This document shows, in pieces, positions 1 through 6,658 of a stretch of 9,927 nucleotides of DNA. The DNA comes from Crocinitomicaceae bacterium. GTDB lineage: Bacteria > Bacteroidota > Bacteroidia > Flavobacteriales_D > Crocinitomicaceae. The notes under the pieces are model-generated. The model did not search any database and was not told the DNA's origin. It was given only the letters and a program-made list of their open reading frames with translations. The DNA is taken from positions 1-9,927 of the forward strand of contig JAURNA010000133.1 in NCBI GenBank assembly GCA_030830385.1. The letters are read 5' to 3'. Each line of letters starts with the position of its first letter. Within the stretch, counting starts at the first letter, position 1. Both the position numbers and the translations under genes were made by a program.

Positions 1-722
1 TCGTGGCACACATCTGTAACAATGGCTACATCCGGTTTTATTCGGTGGGCAATCATCTGTGCACCTCTTAATCCTACCTCTTCCTGAACGGCATTCACTA
101 CGTACAGTCCGAAGGGTAGTTTCTTCTTGTTCTTGTGCAACATACGTAGCACTTCTGCAATCATAAATCCCCCTATTCGATTGTCAAGTGCTCGACCACA
201 ATAACGGTTCTTATTCAGCACCATGAATTCATCTTCGAAGGTTACCACACATCCCACATGAATGCCTTTATTCTCGACCTCTTCTTTGTTTGAGCAACCT
301 ACATCGAGGAATATGTTCTTCATGGTGGGTATCTCGTCCTTGCCATTGCGTGTATGGATCGCTGGCCAGCCAAAAATTCCCTTCACAATTCCCTTATCGG
401 TGTGAATATTGACCCGCTTGGACGGAGCGATCATGTGATCAGAGCCTCCATTTCGTCTCAGATAGATAAATCCATCTTTGGTGATGTAATGCACAAACCA
501 AGAGATTTCGTCAGCGTGTGCCTCAATAATGACTTTGTACTTCGATTTTGGATTTATTACACCTACGACGGTTCCATAGTGATCCGTGAAGTATTCATCG
601 ATGTACGGTTTTACATAGTCCAGCCAAAGGGCCTGACCTCCTGATTCAAAACCTGTCGGTGACGGATTGTTTAGGTAATCTTCAAGAAACTTTTCCGAGG
701 ATTTATTGATGATTTTTTTCAT
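1..722 (-). CDS. M42 family metallopeptidase (glutamyl aminopeptidase / endoglucanase M-like), C-terminus cut by window edge
   Basis: This is a co-catalytic dinuclear-metal aminopeptidase of the M42 (TET-type) family, which removes N-terminal residues from peptides in the cytoplasm, usually as a large oligomer. About 240 residues are visible of a family that usually has about 350. Reading from ATG at 722, the family landmarks fall in order: EAHADEI with metal ligand H69 and D71, CGRALDNRIGG with bridging D180, AVQEEVGLRGA with catalytic/metal-binding E214 and E215, and VTDVCH with D237. The last His ligand expected near residue 320 lies outside the window. There is no signal peptide. The first motif reads AHADEISW rather than the commoner AHMDEIG, so a variant subgroup is likely. 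The start lies 42 bases after the stop of the large surface-protein gene on the same strand, so read-through transcription is possible, but a weak promoter-like pair sits directly upstream. The family call is firm. The substrate preference cannot be read from the sequence. Confidence 0.93.
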   Translation of the reverse strand, partial: MKKIINKSSEKFLEDYLNNPSPTGFESGGQALWLDYVKPYIDEYFTDHYGTVVGVINPKSKYKVIIEAHADEISWFVHYITKDGFIYLRRNGGSDHMIAPSKRVNIHTDKGIVKGIFGWPAIHTRNGKDEIPTMKNIFLDVGCSNKEEVENKGIHVGCVVTFEDEFMVLNKNRYCGRALDNRIGGFMIAEVLRMLHKNKKKLPFGLYVVNAVQEEVGLRGAQMIAHRIKPDVAIVTDVCH

Positions 723-728
723 GGAAAA

Positions 729-759
729 CAAAATTTCCACGAATCTAATGAATTTCGAA
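729..759 (-). promoter_or_regulatory. possible Bacteroidota-type promoter for the M42 gene
   Basis: On the minus strand TTCG (759-756) is followed after 19 bases by AAATTTTG (736-729). Each differs by one base from the Bacteroidota sigma consensus TTTG / TAnnTTTG, and the 19-base spacer is the usual one. Transcription would begin close to the ATG at 722, giving little or no leader. The 5' part overlaps a short inverted repeat, TGGAAA-N6-TTTCCA, that reaches the start codon. In AT-rich spacers such matches are easy to find by chance, so this is a weak call. Confidence 0.27.
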
Positions 760-764
760 CATGG

Positions 765-3700
765 TTACCGAATCAGGGTGACGTTCCCTTTGATTATGTT
801 ATCCAATCCACCCAAGCAGGTCACCTGAAGGTAATAATCGTAGGTGTCCGGATCGCAATCACGTCCTCTGAATGTTCCGTCCCAACCCTTTGACCGATCC
901 GTGCTTTCAAAAACGAGCTCGCCCCATCGGTCGTACACACGGAATATCATATCAGCGATCAAAATTCCACGAACATACAATACGTCGTTATCGCTATTTC
1001 CATCCGGTGAAAATGCATTTGGAACGAACACAAAGGGTTCTTCACAGAGGAAATCCAGCACTTTGACGGCGACCGTATCGGATTTCGGACAAATTCCATC
1101 TGAAACCGTAAGCGTGTATATTGTTGTCTCGTCAACAGACGCCTGCGTGTTTTGGGCAAATGGATCACTCAAACCTACCTGAGGAGTCCATGAATAACTG
1201 TCGTATCCGGAAGGGACTCCATACAACGTGACCGTTGATCCGGGAATAACCGAATATTCTGAAGCTGTGGCCTGAACGACACTATCCAATATCGACCCAA
1301 CATTAATTAAGATGGAATCATTCACAACACATCCGGGTGATGACAAAATTGACGTAACATACAGGTATTGTGTCGTTGTGGGTTGCGCTGTTACCGTACT
1401 TCCCAAATTCGTTCCGATAATCACGGAGTCCGGCTGCCAGGTTATGGTATCGAATATCACCGAAGGATTCGAACTGATCGCAGTTGCTGTAGTCGTTTCT
1501 CCAAAACAAATGGAATCATTCGCAAATACAATAAGGCTCGATCCTACAAAATTCACCACCACGCTGTCAGTAGCCGAGCAGGCGGGATTGCTTGCGTATA
1601 CGTAATAGGTCGTTGTTGTAGTTGGAGTAATGGTCAGAACCGAATCGGACAAATGGGTATTCAACGTATCCGTGAAGTTCGGATTGCTCGACCAAATAAA
1701 TTCGGTTGCCGCTCCATTGGTAAACGCAGTAATATCAACCTGAGTCGGAGAGCACAACTCAATATCGGCACTTGTGTTCAAATGAACGGAATCAAGCACG
1801 ACTATTGTCAAATCGGCCGTATCGGTTATCAGGCAGATACTATCCGTGACATAAAGGAAGACTTGATAGACGCCAATTGAGTCGTAATTGACAACAGGCT
1901 CGAAAACCACCGACGTCGTATCTCCATTCCCAAAATCCCATAGATAGGCATCAGATAAAGTTGAAAAATTATCAAATTGTACGGTGAACGGCACACAACC
2001 AACGGTTGCGCTAGCTATAAAATCAGCCTTTGGAATCAATTCAAAATCGAACTTGAACACGAGGTTGTTGCAATTTGTGCTTAGGTTGGTATCTGACCAG
2101 GCTCCGGGTGTTGTCGGAAAGTCACTGTTTCCTCCACATCCTCCACAAACTGATTGGTAGACTACTCCATTTTTATCAAATCGACTTGTTCCGCCATCTA
2201 CGTGTTCCTCAGCAATTCCTCCACCGATATACGTCCCATAAAGCATTCCCGTGAAACCACGCTCGATCACCAACAAATAAAAATCAAAGCCATTTGGAGG
2301 CTGATCCTGGAAGGCAACTCCCGGTGCTGAAACTGGCATTCCGCTCATTGGTGTAGACTGCAAAATGTTCGCTCCCCATCCAGAAACGTATATGTTTCCA
2401 CAGATATCAACCAAAAAAGCCGCGGGTGAAATGTTGATCAATGGACTTCCGTTTCCGAAGACCGTTGAGTTCAACGGTATTGTCAATGTTGGATCGAGCT
2501 TAACTATAAATTGACTGCTTCCTGAATCCTCGTAAATTGAGTTGACTACCGGAAAGTTTCCTCCTTCCGACTGACCCAACAAAAAAACGTTGTCGTTACG
2601 ATCAATTTCCACGAAGAATACCTGATCGTAGTCATTGGTTCCTATGTAGGACGCATTCGTAATCGCTGTTCCTGCAGGATTCAGCTTCACGACAAATCCA
2701 TCCGTTGCTCCTCCATTGTAAGAACTTTGCCAACCGGAGCCCATTCCTGCCAGGTTGGATGAAGTCGTCCCTCCGACAAATACAAAATTGTACGAAGAAT
2801 CTATTTTTACGGAATAACAGGCATCGTACTCTGAACCTCCATAATAACTGGACCACTCCAGCGCCGAAAGGCTAGCATTCAATTTGAACACCACTCCATC
2901 CTGCTTCCCTGCATTGGCCGTCTGAAATGCATTCGCTGTCGGAAAATCCGTTGAACGCGTGCACGATGCCACAATGCAATTCCCTACGGAATCCAACATA
3001 ATTTCTCCCCGGAACTGATCTCCGTAGTTTTTGGTGAGCGAATCGTAGTGAGTAACACTTGAATAAATACCAAAAGCGCCCAGATAATTCAACCCGTCAC
3101 GATAACTTACCCCGTCGTTCCCAGAACCTCCGAAGTACGTTGAGGCCATCAAGTTTTGTCCGTTGGCGCTCAGTTTGGCTACGTACATATCCAATCCTTG
3201 ATCCCCGAAAGAGGTTCCATTATAATAGAAATTAAGGCTGTCATCTCCTCCTGCGTGCGCGGTCTGATAGCCGCCCTGAATGGGAAAGTCTATACTGGAA
3301 GTGGCTCCGAAGAAGTACAAGTTGTTGTTTTGATCACAAATTAGACTGTGCACCGTTTCCGTTCCCTGGGAATCATCTCCCCCGCCTAAAAAAGTGGACC
3401 AAAGCATTTGGGTTCCATCCGAAGAGTATCGGGATATGAAAACATCCGTAATTCCATATGAGGAGCTAATAGGCCCGGAAAAGTTAGACGTTATATCGTA
3501 CGCCAGTGGGTCGGGTGTTGGATAGTCGTTTCCATATACCATCCCTCCTGAATACGCAGTTCCGTCATAACCATACGTAGCTGTCATCCCGAAGTTGTCG
3601 GACACAGATCCGGCATAGGTTGCAAACACGAGAATCGGATCAATGACCAGTGTTGCATAATCGGCATATTCACCGAGATCAAAGGTTATTGTCCGTCCTT

Positions 3701-4376
3701 CCAGATGAAAGGCGCATTCAACTTCAACAATTTTACCATTGACGATCTGATACGCATACGGCTTTTCCTCAATTACTTTGCCCAACGGAGTTTGCAAAAC
3801 GAGATTTCCGTCATCGTCCAAACTGGCCTCCACCTGGCCCTTATATACCATCTTTATTTGAGTCGGATCAACTTTCGGTGCAACGTGAAATTCGTACTTG
3901 AGTTCCTCGCGCTTTTCGATGAGTTTTAAATCGATTCCCGTATAAAAATCACCAAGAATTGCCTCGCCATATCCATGAACGTTCGATGCCCATTTGCTTG
4001 GATCACTGCCCTTGAAGTAATTGTAGTACGTCCGGGTTGGATTCGATTTGGTAATGTTCTCAACGCGATTAGAACCTTCAAATTCCAAAACCACAAATGC
4101 CTGTTGATTTCCCTCAGGGTACTCATTCGGTCTACCCATTCCCACATGCGCAGACTGAACCGAACGAAAATCCAGAAGATGGAAAAGCATTCTGTTTTGT
4201 TCTACCCATAGATTTCCACCATGAAATTTAGACTTAAAAAGAACATTATCATCCCATTGCCCTTTGTTCTCTATGAAAGCATGATAAATGGAGTGGTTGT
4301 GTGTAATCTCCTGACCTGCTGAAATCAGTGAAATTATCAGAAAAATCAATACGAAGACGTCTTTTAGGTTTCTCAT
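765..4376 (-). CDS. T9SS-secreted surface protein: DUF7948-like, SBBP/beta-propeller, PKD and Ig-like domains, type B sorting domain
   Basis: This 1203-residue exported protein is probably a cell-surface or released adhesin-like protein. Its ligand is unknown. A signal peptide covers about residues 1-20 (basic start, hydrophobic stretch, cleavage near ISA/GQ). Residues about 30-248 match the DUF7948-like domain that starts with FIENKGQW. From about 250 to 780 there are seven blade-start motifs of the SBBP type (FATYAGS, WSTFLGG, ASTYFGG, WSSYYGG, NASYIGT, NSTVFGN, YGTYIGG), suggesting a seven-bladed propeller. The last blade carries a CGGCGG motif (C744, C747). A PKD domain runs from P782 (WDFGNGD at 813), followed by about three Ig-like segments rich in Thr/Ser and CxxxDS-type strands. 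Residues 1115-1203 are the gliding-motility C-terminal domain. AGAAGG shortly before the ATG supports this start. No catalytic motif was recognised, so adhesion or a structural role is an inference. Confidence 0.93.
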   Translation of the reverse strand: MRNLKDVFVLIFLIISLISAGQEITHNHSIYHAFIENKGQWDDNVLFKSKFHGGNLWVEQNRMLFHLLDFRSVQSAHVGMGRPNEYPEGNQQAFVVLEFEGSNRVENITKSNPTRTYYNYFKGSDPSKWASNVHGYGEAILGDFYTGIDLKLIEKREELKYEFHVAPKVDPTQIKMVYKGQVEASLDDDGNLVLQTPLGKVIEEKPYAYQIVNGKIVEVECAFHLEGRTITFDLGEYADYATLVIDPILVFATYAGSVSDNFGMTATYGYDGTAYSGGMVYGNDYPTPDPLAYDITSNFSGPISSSYGITDVFISRYSSDGTQMLWSTFLGGGDDSQGTETVHSLICDQNNNLYFFGATSSIDFPIQGGYQTAHAGGDDSLNFYYNGTSFGDQGLDMYVAKLSANGQNLMASTYFGGSGNDGVSYRDGLNYLGAFGIYSSVTHYDSLTKNYGDQFRGEIMLDSVGNCIVASCTRSTDFPTANAFQTANAGKQDGVVFKLNASLSALEWSSYYGGSEYDACYSVKIDSSYNFVFVGGTTSSNLAGMGSGWQSSYNGGATDGFVVKLNPAGTAITNASYIGTNDYDQVFFVEIDRNDNVFLLGQSEGGNFPVVNSIYEDSGSSQFIVKLDPTLTIPLNSTVFGNGSPLINISPAAFLVDICGNIYVSGWGANILQSTPMSGMPVSAPGVAFQDQPPNGFDFYLLVIERGFTGMLYGTYIGGGIAEEHVDGGTSRFDKNGVVYQSVCGGCGGNSDFPTTPGAWSDTNLSTNCNNLVFKFDFELIPKADFIASATVGCVPFTVQFDNFSTLSDAYLWDFGNGDTTSVVFEPVVNYDSIGVYQVFLYVTDSICLITDTADLTIVVLDSVHLNTSADIELCSPTQVDITAFTNGAATEFIWSSNPNFTDTLNTHLSDSVLTITPTTTTTYYVYASNPACSATDSVVVNFVGSSLIVFANDSICFGETTTATAISSNPSVIFDTITWQPDSVIIGTNLGSTVTAQPTTTQYLYVTSILSSPGCVVNDSILINVGSILDSVVQATASEYSVIPGSTVTLYGVPSGYDSYSWTPQVGLSDPFAQNTQASVDETTIYTLTVSDGICPKSDTVAVKVLDFLCEEPFVFVPNAFSPDGNSDNDVLYVRGILIADMIFRVYDRWGELVFESTDRSKGWDGTFRGRDCDPDTYDYYLQVTCLGGLDNIIKGNVTLIR
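768..1034 (-). other. T9SS type B sorting domain (gliding motility-associated C-terminal domain) within the surface protein
   Basis: These codons (residues 1115-1203) carry the TIGR04131-type hallmarks in order: VPNAFSPDGNSDND, YDRWGELVFES, GWDGTFRG, DTYDYYLQV and the terminal KGNVTLIR. In Bacteroidota this domain directs a periplasmic protein through the type IX secretion system and is often cleaved on export. It is complete to the last residue, so the protein is intact at its C-terminus. Confidence 0.95.
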
Positions 4377-4404
4377 AACACCTTCTAAATTAATGAATTT
4401 ACTC

Positions 4405-4412
4405 TAAAGATA
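4405..4412 (-). promoter_or_regulatory. possible -7 box for the large surface-protein gene
   Basis: TATCTTTA on the minus strand matches the Bacteroidota -7 consensus TAnnTTTG at all but the last position. It lies 28 bases before the ATG at 4376, leaving room for a leader of about 20 bases that contains AGAAGG. No TTTG-like -33 element is visible at the usual 19-base distance, so the call rests on one box in an AT-rich 81-base divergent spacer. Confidence 0.3.
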
Positions 4413-4444
4413 CGAACACGGAAACAATAGTTTACTGAAAGCAT

Positions 4445-4452
4445 TAAATTTG
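4445..4452 (+). promoter_or_regulatory. possible -7 box for the oxidoreductase/M16 operon, implying a leaderless transcript
   Basis: TAAATTTG is a perfect match to the Bacteroidota -7 consensus TAnnTTTG. It ends only 5 bases before the ATG at 4458. If used, the mRNA would start at or next to the start codon, and there is no Shine-Dalgarno sequence upstream. No good -33 TTTG element is present about 19 bases further up, which weakens the case. Confidence 0.35.
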
Positions 4453-4457
4453 ATGCG

Positions 4458-5414
4458 ATGGAACAGAACCGAATCACCTCTCTCTTCCGGATAAAATACC
4501 CTATCATTCAGGCAGGAATGATTTGGTGTTCAGGATGGAAACTGGCATCGGCTGTGTCCAATGCGGGTGGGTTGGGTATTATTGGTTCCGGATCCATGTA
4601 CCCGGACATTTTGGATGAGCATGTGCGCAAGTGTAAGGAAAAAACGAACAAGCCTTTTGCGGTGAATCTTCCGATGCTTTATCCCGATATCGACAAACAC
4701 ATTGAGACGATCATTCGCCACAGCGTCCCGATCGTTTTCACCTCTGCGGGGAACCCAAAAACGTGGACTCAACACTTGAAATCACACGGAATTACCGTGG
4801 TGCACGTTGTATCAAGCCTCAAATTTGCACTAAAAGCCCAGGAAGCGGGTGTAGACGCTATTGTTGCTGAGGGATTCGAAGCCGGAGGGCACAACGGACG
4901 AGACGAAACAACGACACTTTGCCTGATTCCGAACGTGGCTCAAAACATCTCGATTCCACTGATCGCGGCCGGGGGTATCTCCAGTGGGAAAGCCATGCTT
5001 GCCGCAATGAATCTCGGTGCGGATGCCGTTCAGATTGGCAGTCGATTTGTGACTTCTCATGAATCCAGTGCCCACGAAAATTTCAAGAACGCAGTTGTTG
5101 AAGCAAAGGAAGGAGACACGCTTCTAACCCTGAAAGAACTAACACCGGTTCGATTGATCAAGAACGACTTTTTCAAACAAGTGTTTAGTGCGTACGAAAA
5201 CGGCGCATCAGACGAGGAACTGCGCACCTTACTTGGTCGGGGGCGTGCCAAGAAAGGGATGTTCGAGGGTGATTTATCGGGTGGCGAACTCGAAATTGGT
5301 CAGGTTTCCGGAATGATCGATGCAATTCTTCCCGCTGCGGATATTGTGGAGGAAATCGTATCTGAATACCGTGCTGCACTTGAGGATCAAAGCAGTCCTA
5401 AATTTCAATTCTAA
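4458..5414 (+). CDS. NAD(P)H-dependent flavin oxidoreductase: nitronate monooxygenase / FabK-like
   Basis: This 318-residue TIM-barrel flavoprotein belongs to the 2-nitropropane dioxygenase/nitronate monooxygenase superfamily, which also contains the enoyl-ACP reductase FabK. Visible landmarks are the N-terminal YPIIQAGM strand (residues 14-21), SNAGGLGIIGSG (34-45), AEGFEAGGHNG with the putative catalytic H145, AAGGISSGKAM (170-180) and GADAVQIGSRFV (187-198). The last two form the FMN-phosphate site. The length is normal for the family. A nitronate monooxygenase would oxidise alkyl nitronates such as propionate 3-nitronate; a FabK would reduce enoyl-ACP in fatty-acid synthesis. The sequence alone does not separate these, because GGHxG and the FMN site are shared. 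It is the first gene of a unit: its stop TAA shares its last A with the next gene's ATG (TAATG). No signal peptide is present, so it is cytoplasmic. The superfamily is sure, the reaction is not. Confidence 0.9.
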   Translation: MEQNRITSLFRIKYPIIQAGMIWCSGWKLASAVSNAGGLGIIGSGSMYPDILDEHVRKCKEKTNKPFAVNLPMLYPDIDKHIETIIRHSVPIVFTSAGNPKTWTQHLKSHGITVVHVVSSLKFALKAQEAGVDAIVAEGFEAGGHNGRDETTTLCLIPNVAQNISIPLIAAGGISSGKAMLAAMNLGADAVQIGSRFVTSHESSAHENFKNAVVEAKEGDTLLTLKELTPVRLIKNDFFKQVFSAYENGASDEELRTLLGRGRAKKGMFEGDLSGGELEIGQVSGMIDAILPAADIVEEIVSEYRAALEDQSSPKFQF

Positions 5415-6658
5415 TGATAAAGTTTGAGCGATTTAGCCTACCCAATCACTTGCGCGTTCTCTTCCACAAAGACGCCACAAGTCCGATGGCAGTAGTCAAT
5501 GTTTTGTACGATGTTGGAGCGCGGGACGAAAGTCCGGAAAAAACAGGATTCGCCCATTTGTTCGAACACCTTATGTTCGGCGGGTCGGTCAACATTCCTG
5601 ATTTTGACGCACCGCTGCAAAAAGCAGGGGGTGAAAACAATGCGTTTACCTCCAACGATATCACCAATTATTATGATGTCGTTCCTGCTGTAAACCTGGA
5701 AACAGCACTTTGGCTCGAAAGCGACCGGATGCTCTCATTGGCTTTTACACCCAGGAGCCTCGAAGTGCAGCGTTCAGTCGTAATCGAAGAATTCAAACAA
5801 CGCTATCTGAATCAACCATATGGCGATGTATGGCTCGAATTACGACCATTGATTTACAAGGAGCATCCCTATCGTTGGGCGACCATCGGCAAGGAAATTG
5901 AGCACATTGAGCAGGCGACAATGGAAGATGTAAAGCATTTCTTTAAGCGTTTCTATCATCCCGGGAATGCCATTCTCTGTATTGCAGGAAATCTAGAGCT
6001 GGATTATGTTCAAACGGTGGTCGAAAAGTGGTTTGGAGACATTCCTTCCGTAGGTGAAAACCTCCGAAATTTACCCCAGGAACCCACACAGACAGAATAC
6101 CGCGAAAAAACCATTGAGCGAGATGTTCCTTCAGATGGATTCTACTACGCATTCCGTATGGTCGATCGACTTCATCCGGATTACCTCACTTGCGATGTTT
6201 TATCCGATGTACTCGGAAGAGACAAATCAGCACGGTTATTTACCCGCCTGAAAAAGGAACTTCAATTGGTAAGCGAAGTGAACGCATACATAACCGGATC
6301 GTTGGATAGCGGACTTCTCGTGATCAGTGGAAAGCTTAATCCGGGAGTACATTTTGACGCGTTGGATGATGCACTTTGGAACATCATCGATGACCTCAAC
6401 GAAGCACCTGTTTCTTCGAAAGAAATGGATCGAATCATGAATAAAATCCGAACTTCAAAAGCCTTTCAGGAACAAGGCCTGCTAAATAGAGCAATGGCCC
6501 TGAGCATGTTTGAATTGTTGGGCGATGCAGAAATGATCAACCAGGAACTGGACCAATATGCCTCGATTACGGCACATGATCTGCTGAGAGTGGGAAGAGA
6601 AGTTCTTCAGAAAAACCAGTGTTCTCTTTTGAAAATTAAATCGAGAAGAAATGATTGA
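5414..6658 (+). CDS. M16 family zinc metallopeptidase, catalytic subunit (HxxEH present)
   Basis: This 414-residue protein of the M16B (processing-peptidase-like) family has the inverted zinc-binding motif HLFEH at residues 48-52 (zinc ligands H48 and H52, catalytic base E51). The expected downstream acidic ligand is in VVIEEFKQR, at E125 or E126. The following GGENNAFTSNDITNYY segment (72-87) is also typical. The C-terminal half is the usual second M16 domain, with SARLFTRLKKELQLVSEV in the position where partner subunits show the R/Y motif. No signal peptide is seen, so it probably acts in the cytoplasm, degrading or trimming peptides held in a clamshell chamber. The start ATG overlaps the preceding stop by one base and no Shine-Dalgarno is visible, which suggests translation by coupling to the oxidoreductase gene. 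It overlaps the next M16 gene by 8 bases. The two are expected to form a heterodimer. The family call is firm and the natural substrate is unknown. Confidence 0.94.
   Translation: MIKFERFSLPNHLRVLFHKDATSPMAVVNVLYDVGARDESPEKTGFAHLFEHLMFGGSVNIPDFDAPLQKAGGENNAFTSNDITNYYDVVPAVNLETALWLESDRMLSLAFTPRSLEVQRSVVIEEFKQRYLNQPYGDVWLELRPLIYKEHPYRWATIGKEIEHIEQATMEDVKHFFKRFYHPGNAILCIAGNLELDYVQTVVEKWFGDIPSVGENLRNLPQEPTQTEYREKTIERDVPSDGFYYAFRMVDRLHPDYLTCDVLSDVLGRDKSARLFTRLKKELQLVSEVNAYITGSLDSGLLVISGKLNPGVHFDALDDALWNIIDDLNEAPVSSKEMDRIMNKIRTSKAFQEQGLLNRAMALSMFELLGDAEMINQELDQYASITAHDLLRVGREVLQKNQCSLLKIKSRRND

Noticed and set aside
354..644. 96-codon plus-strand open frame at the left edge
   Set aside because: It lies opposite the M42 peptidase, whose minus-strand frame shows all expected metal-binding motifs and is open to the window edge.
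723..764. Possible terminator between the surface-protein gene and the M42 gene (TGGAAA-N6-TTTCCA)
   Set aside because: The stem is only 6 bp and AT-rich, with no U run after it on the transcribed strand, so it does not look like an intrinsic terminator.
1368..1880. 170-codon plus-strand open frame opposite the large surface-protein gene
   Set aside because: The translation is Arg/Cys-rich and shapeless, and the opposite strand carries continuous Ig-like and PKD domains.
4453..4494. ATG at 4453, out of frame with the oxidoreductase start, opening a 13-codon frame
   Set aside because: Too short and within 5 bases of the real start; no sign that it is a regulatory upstream frame.
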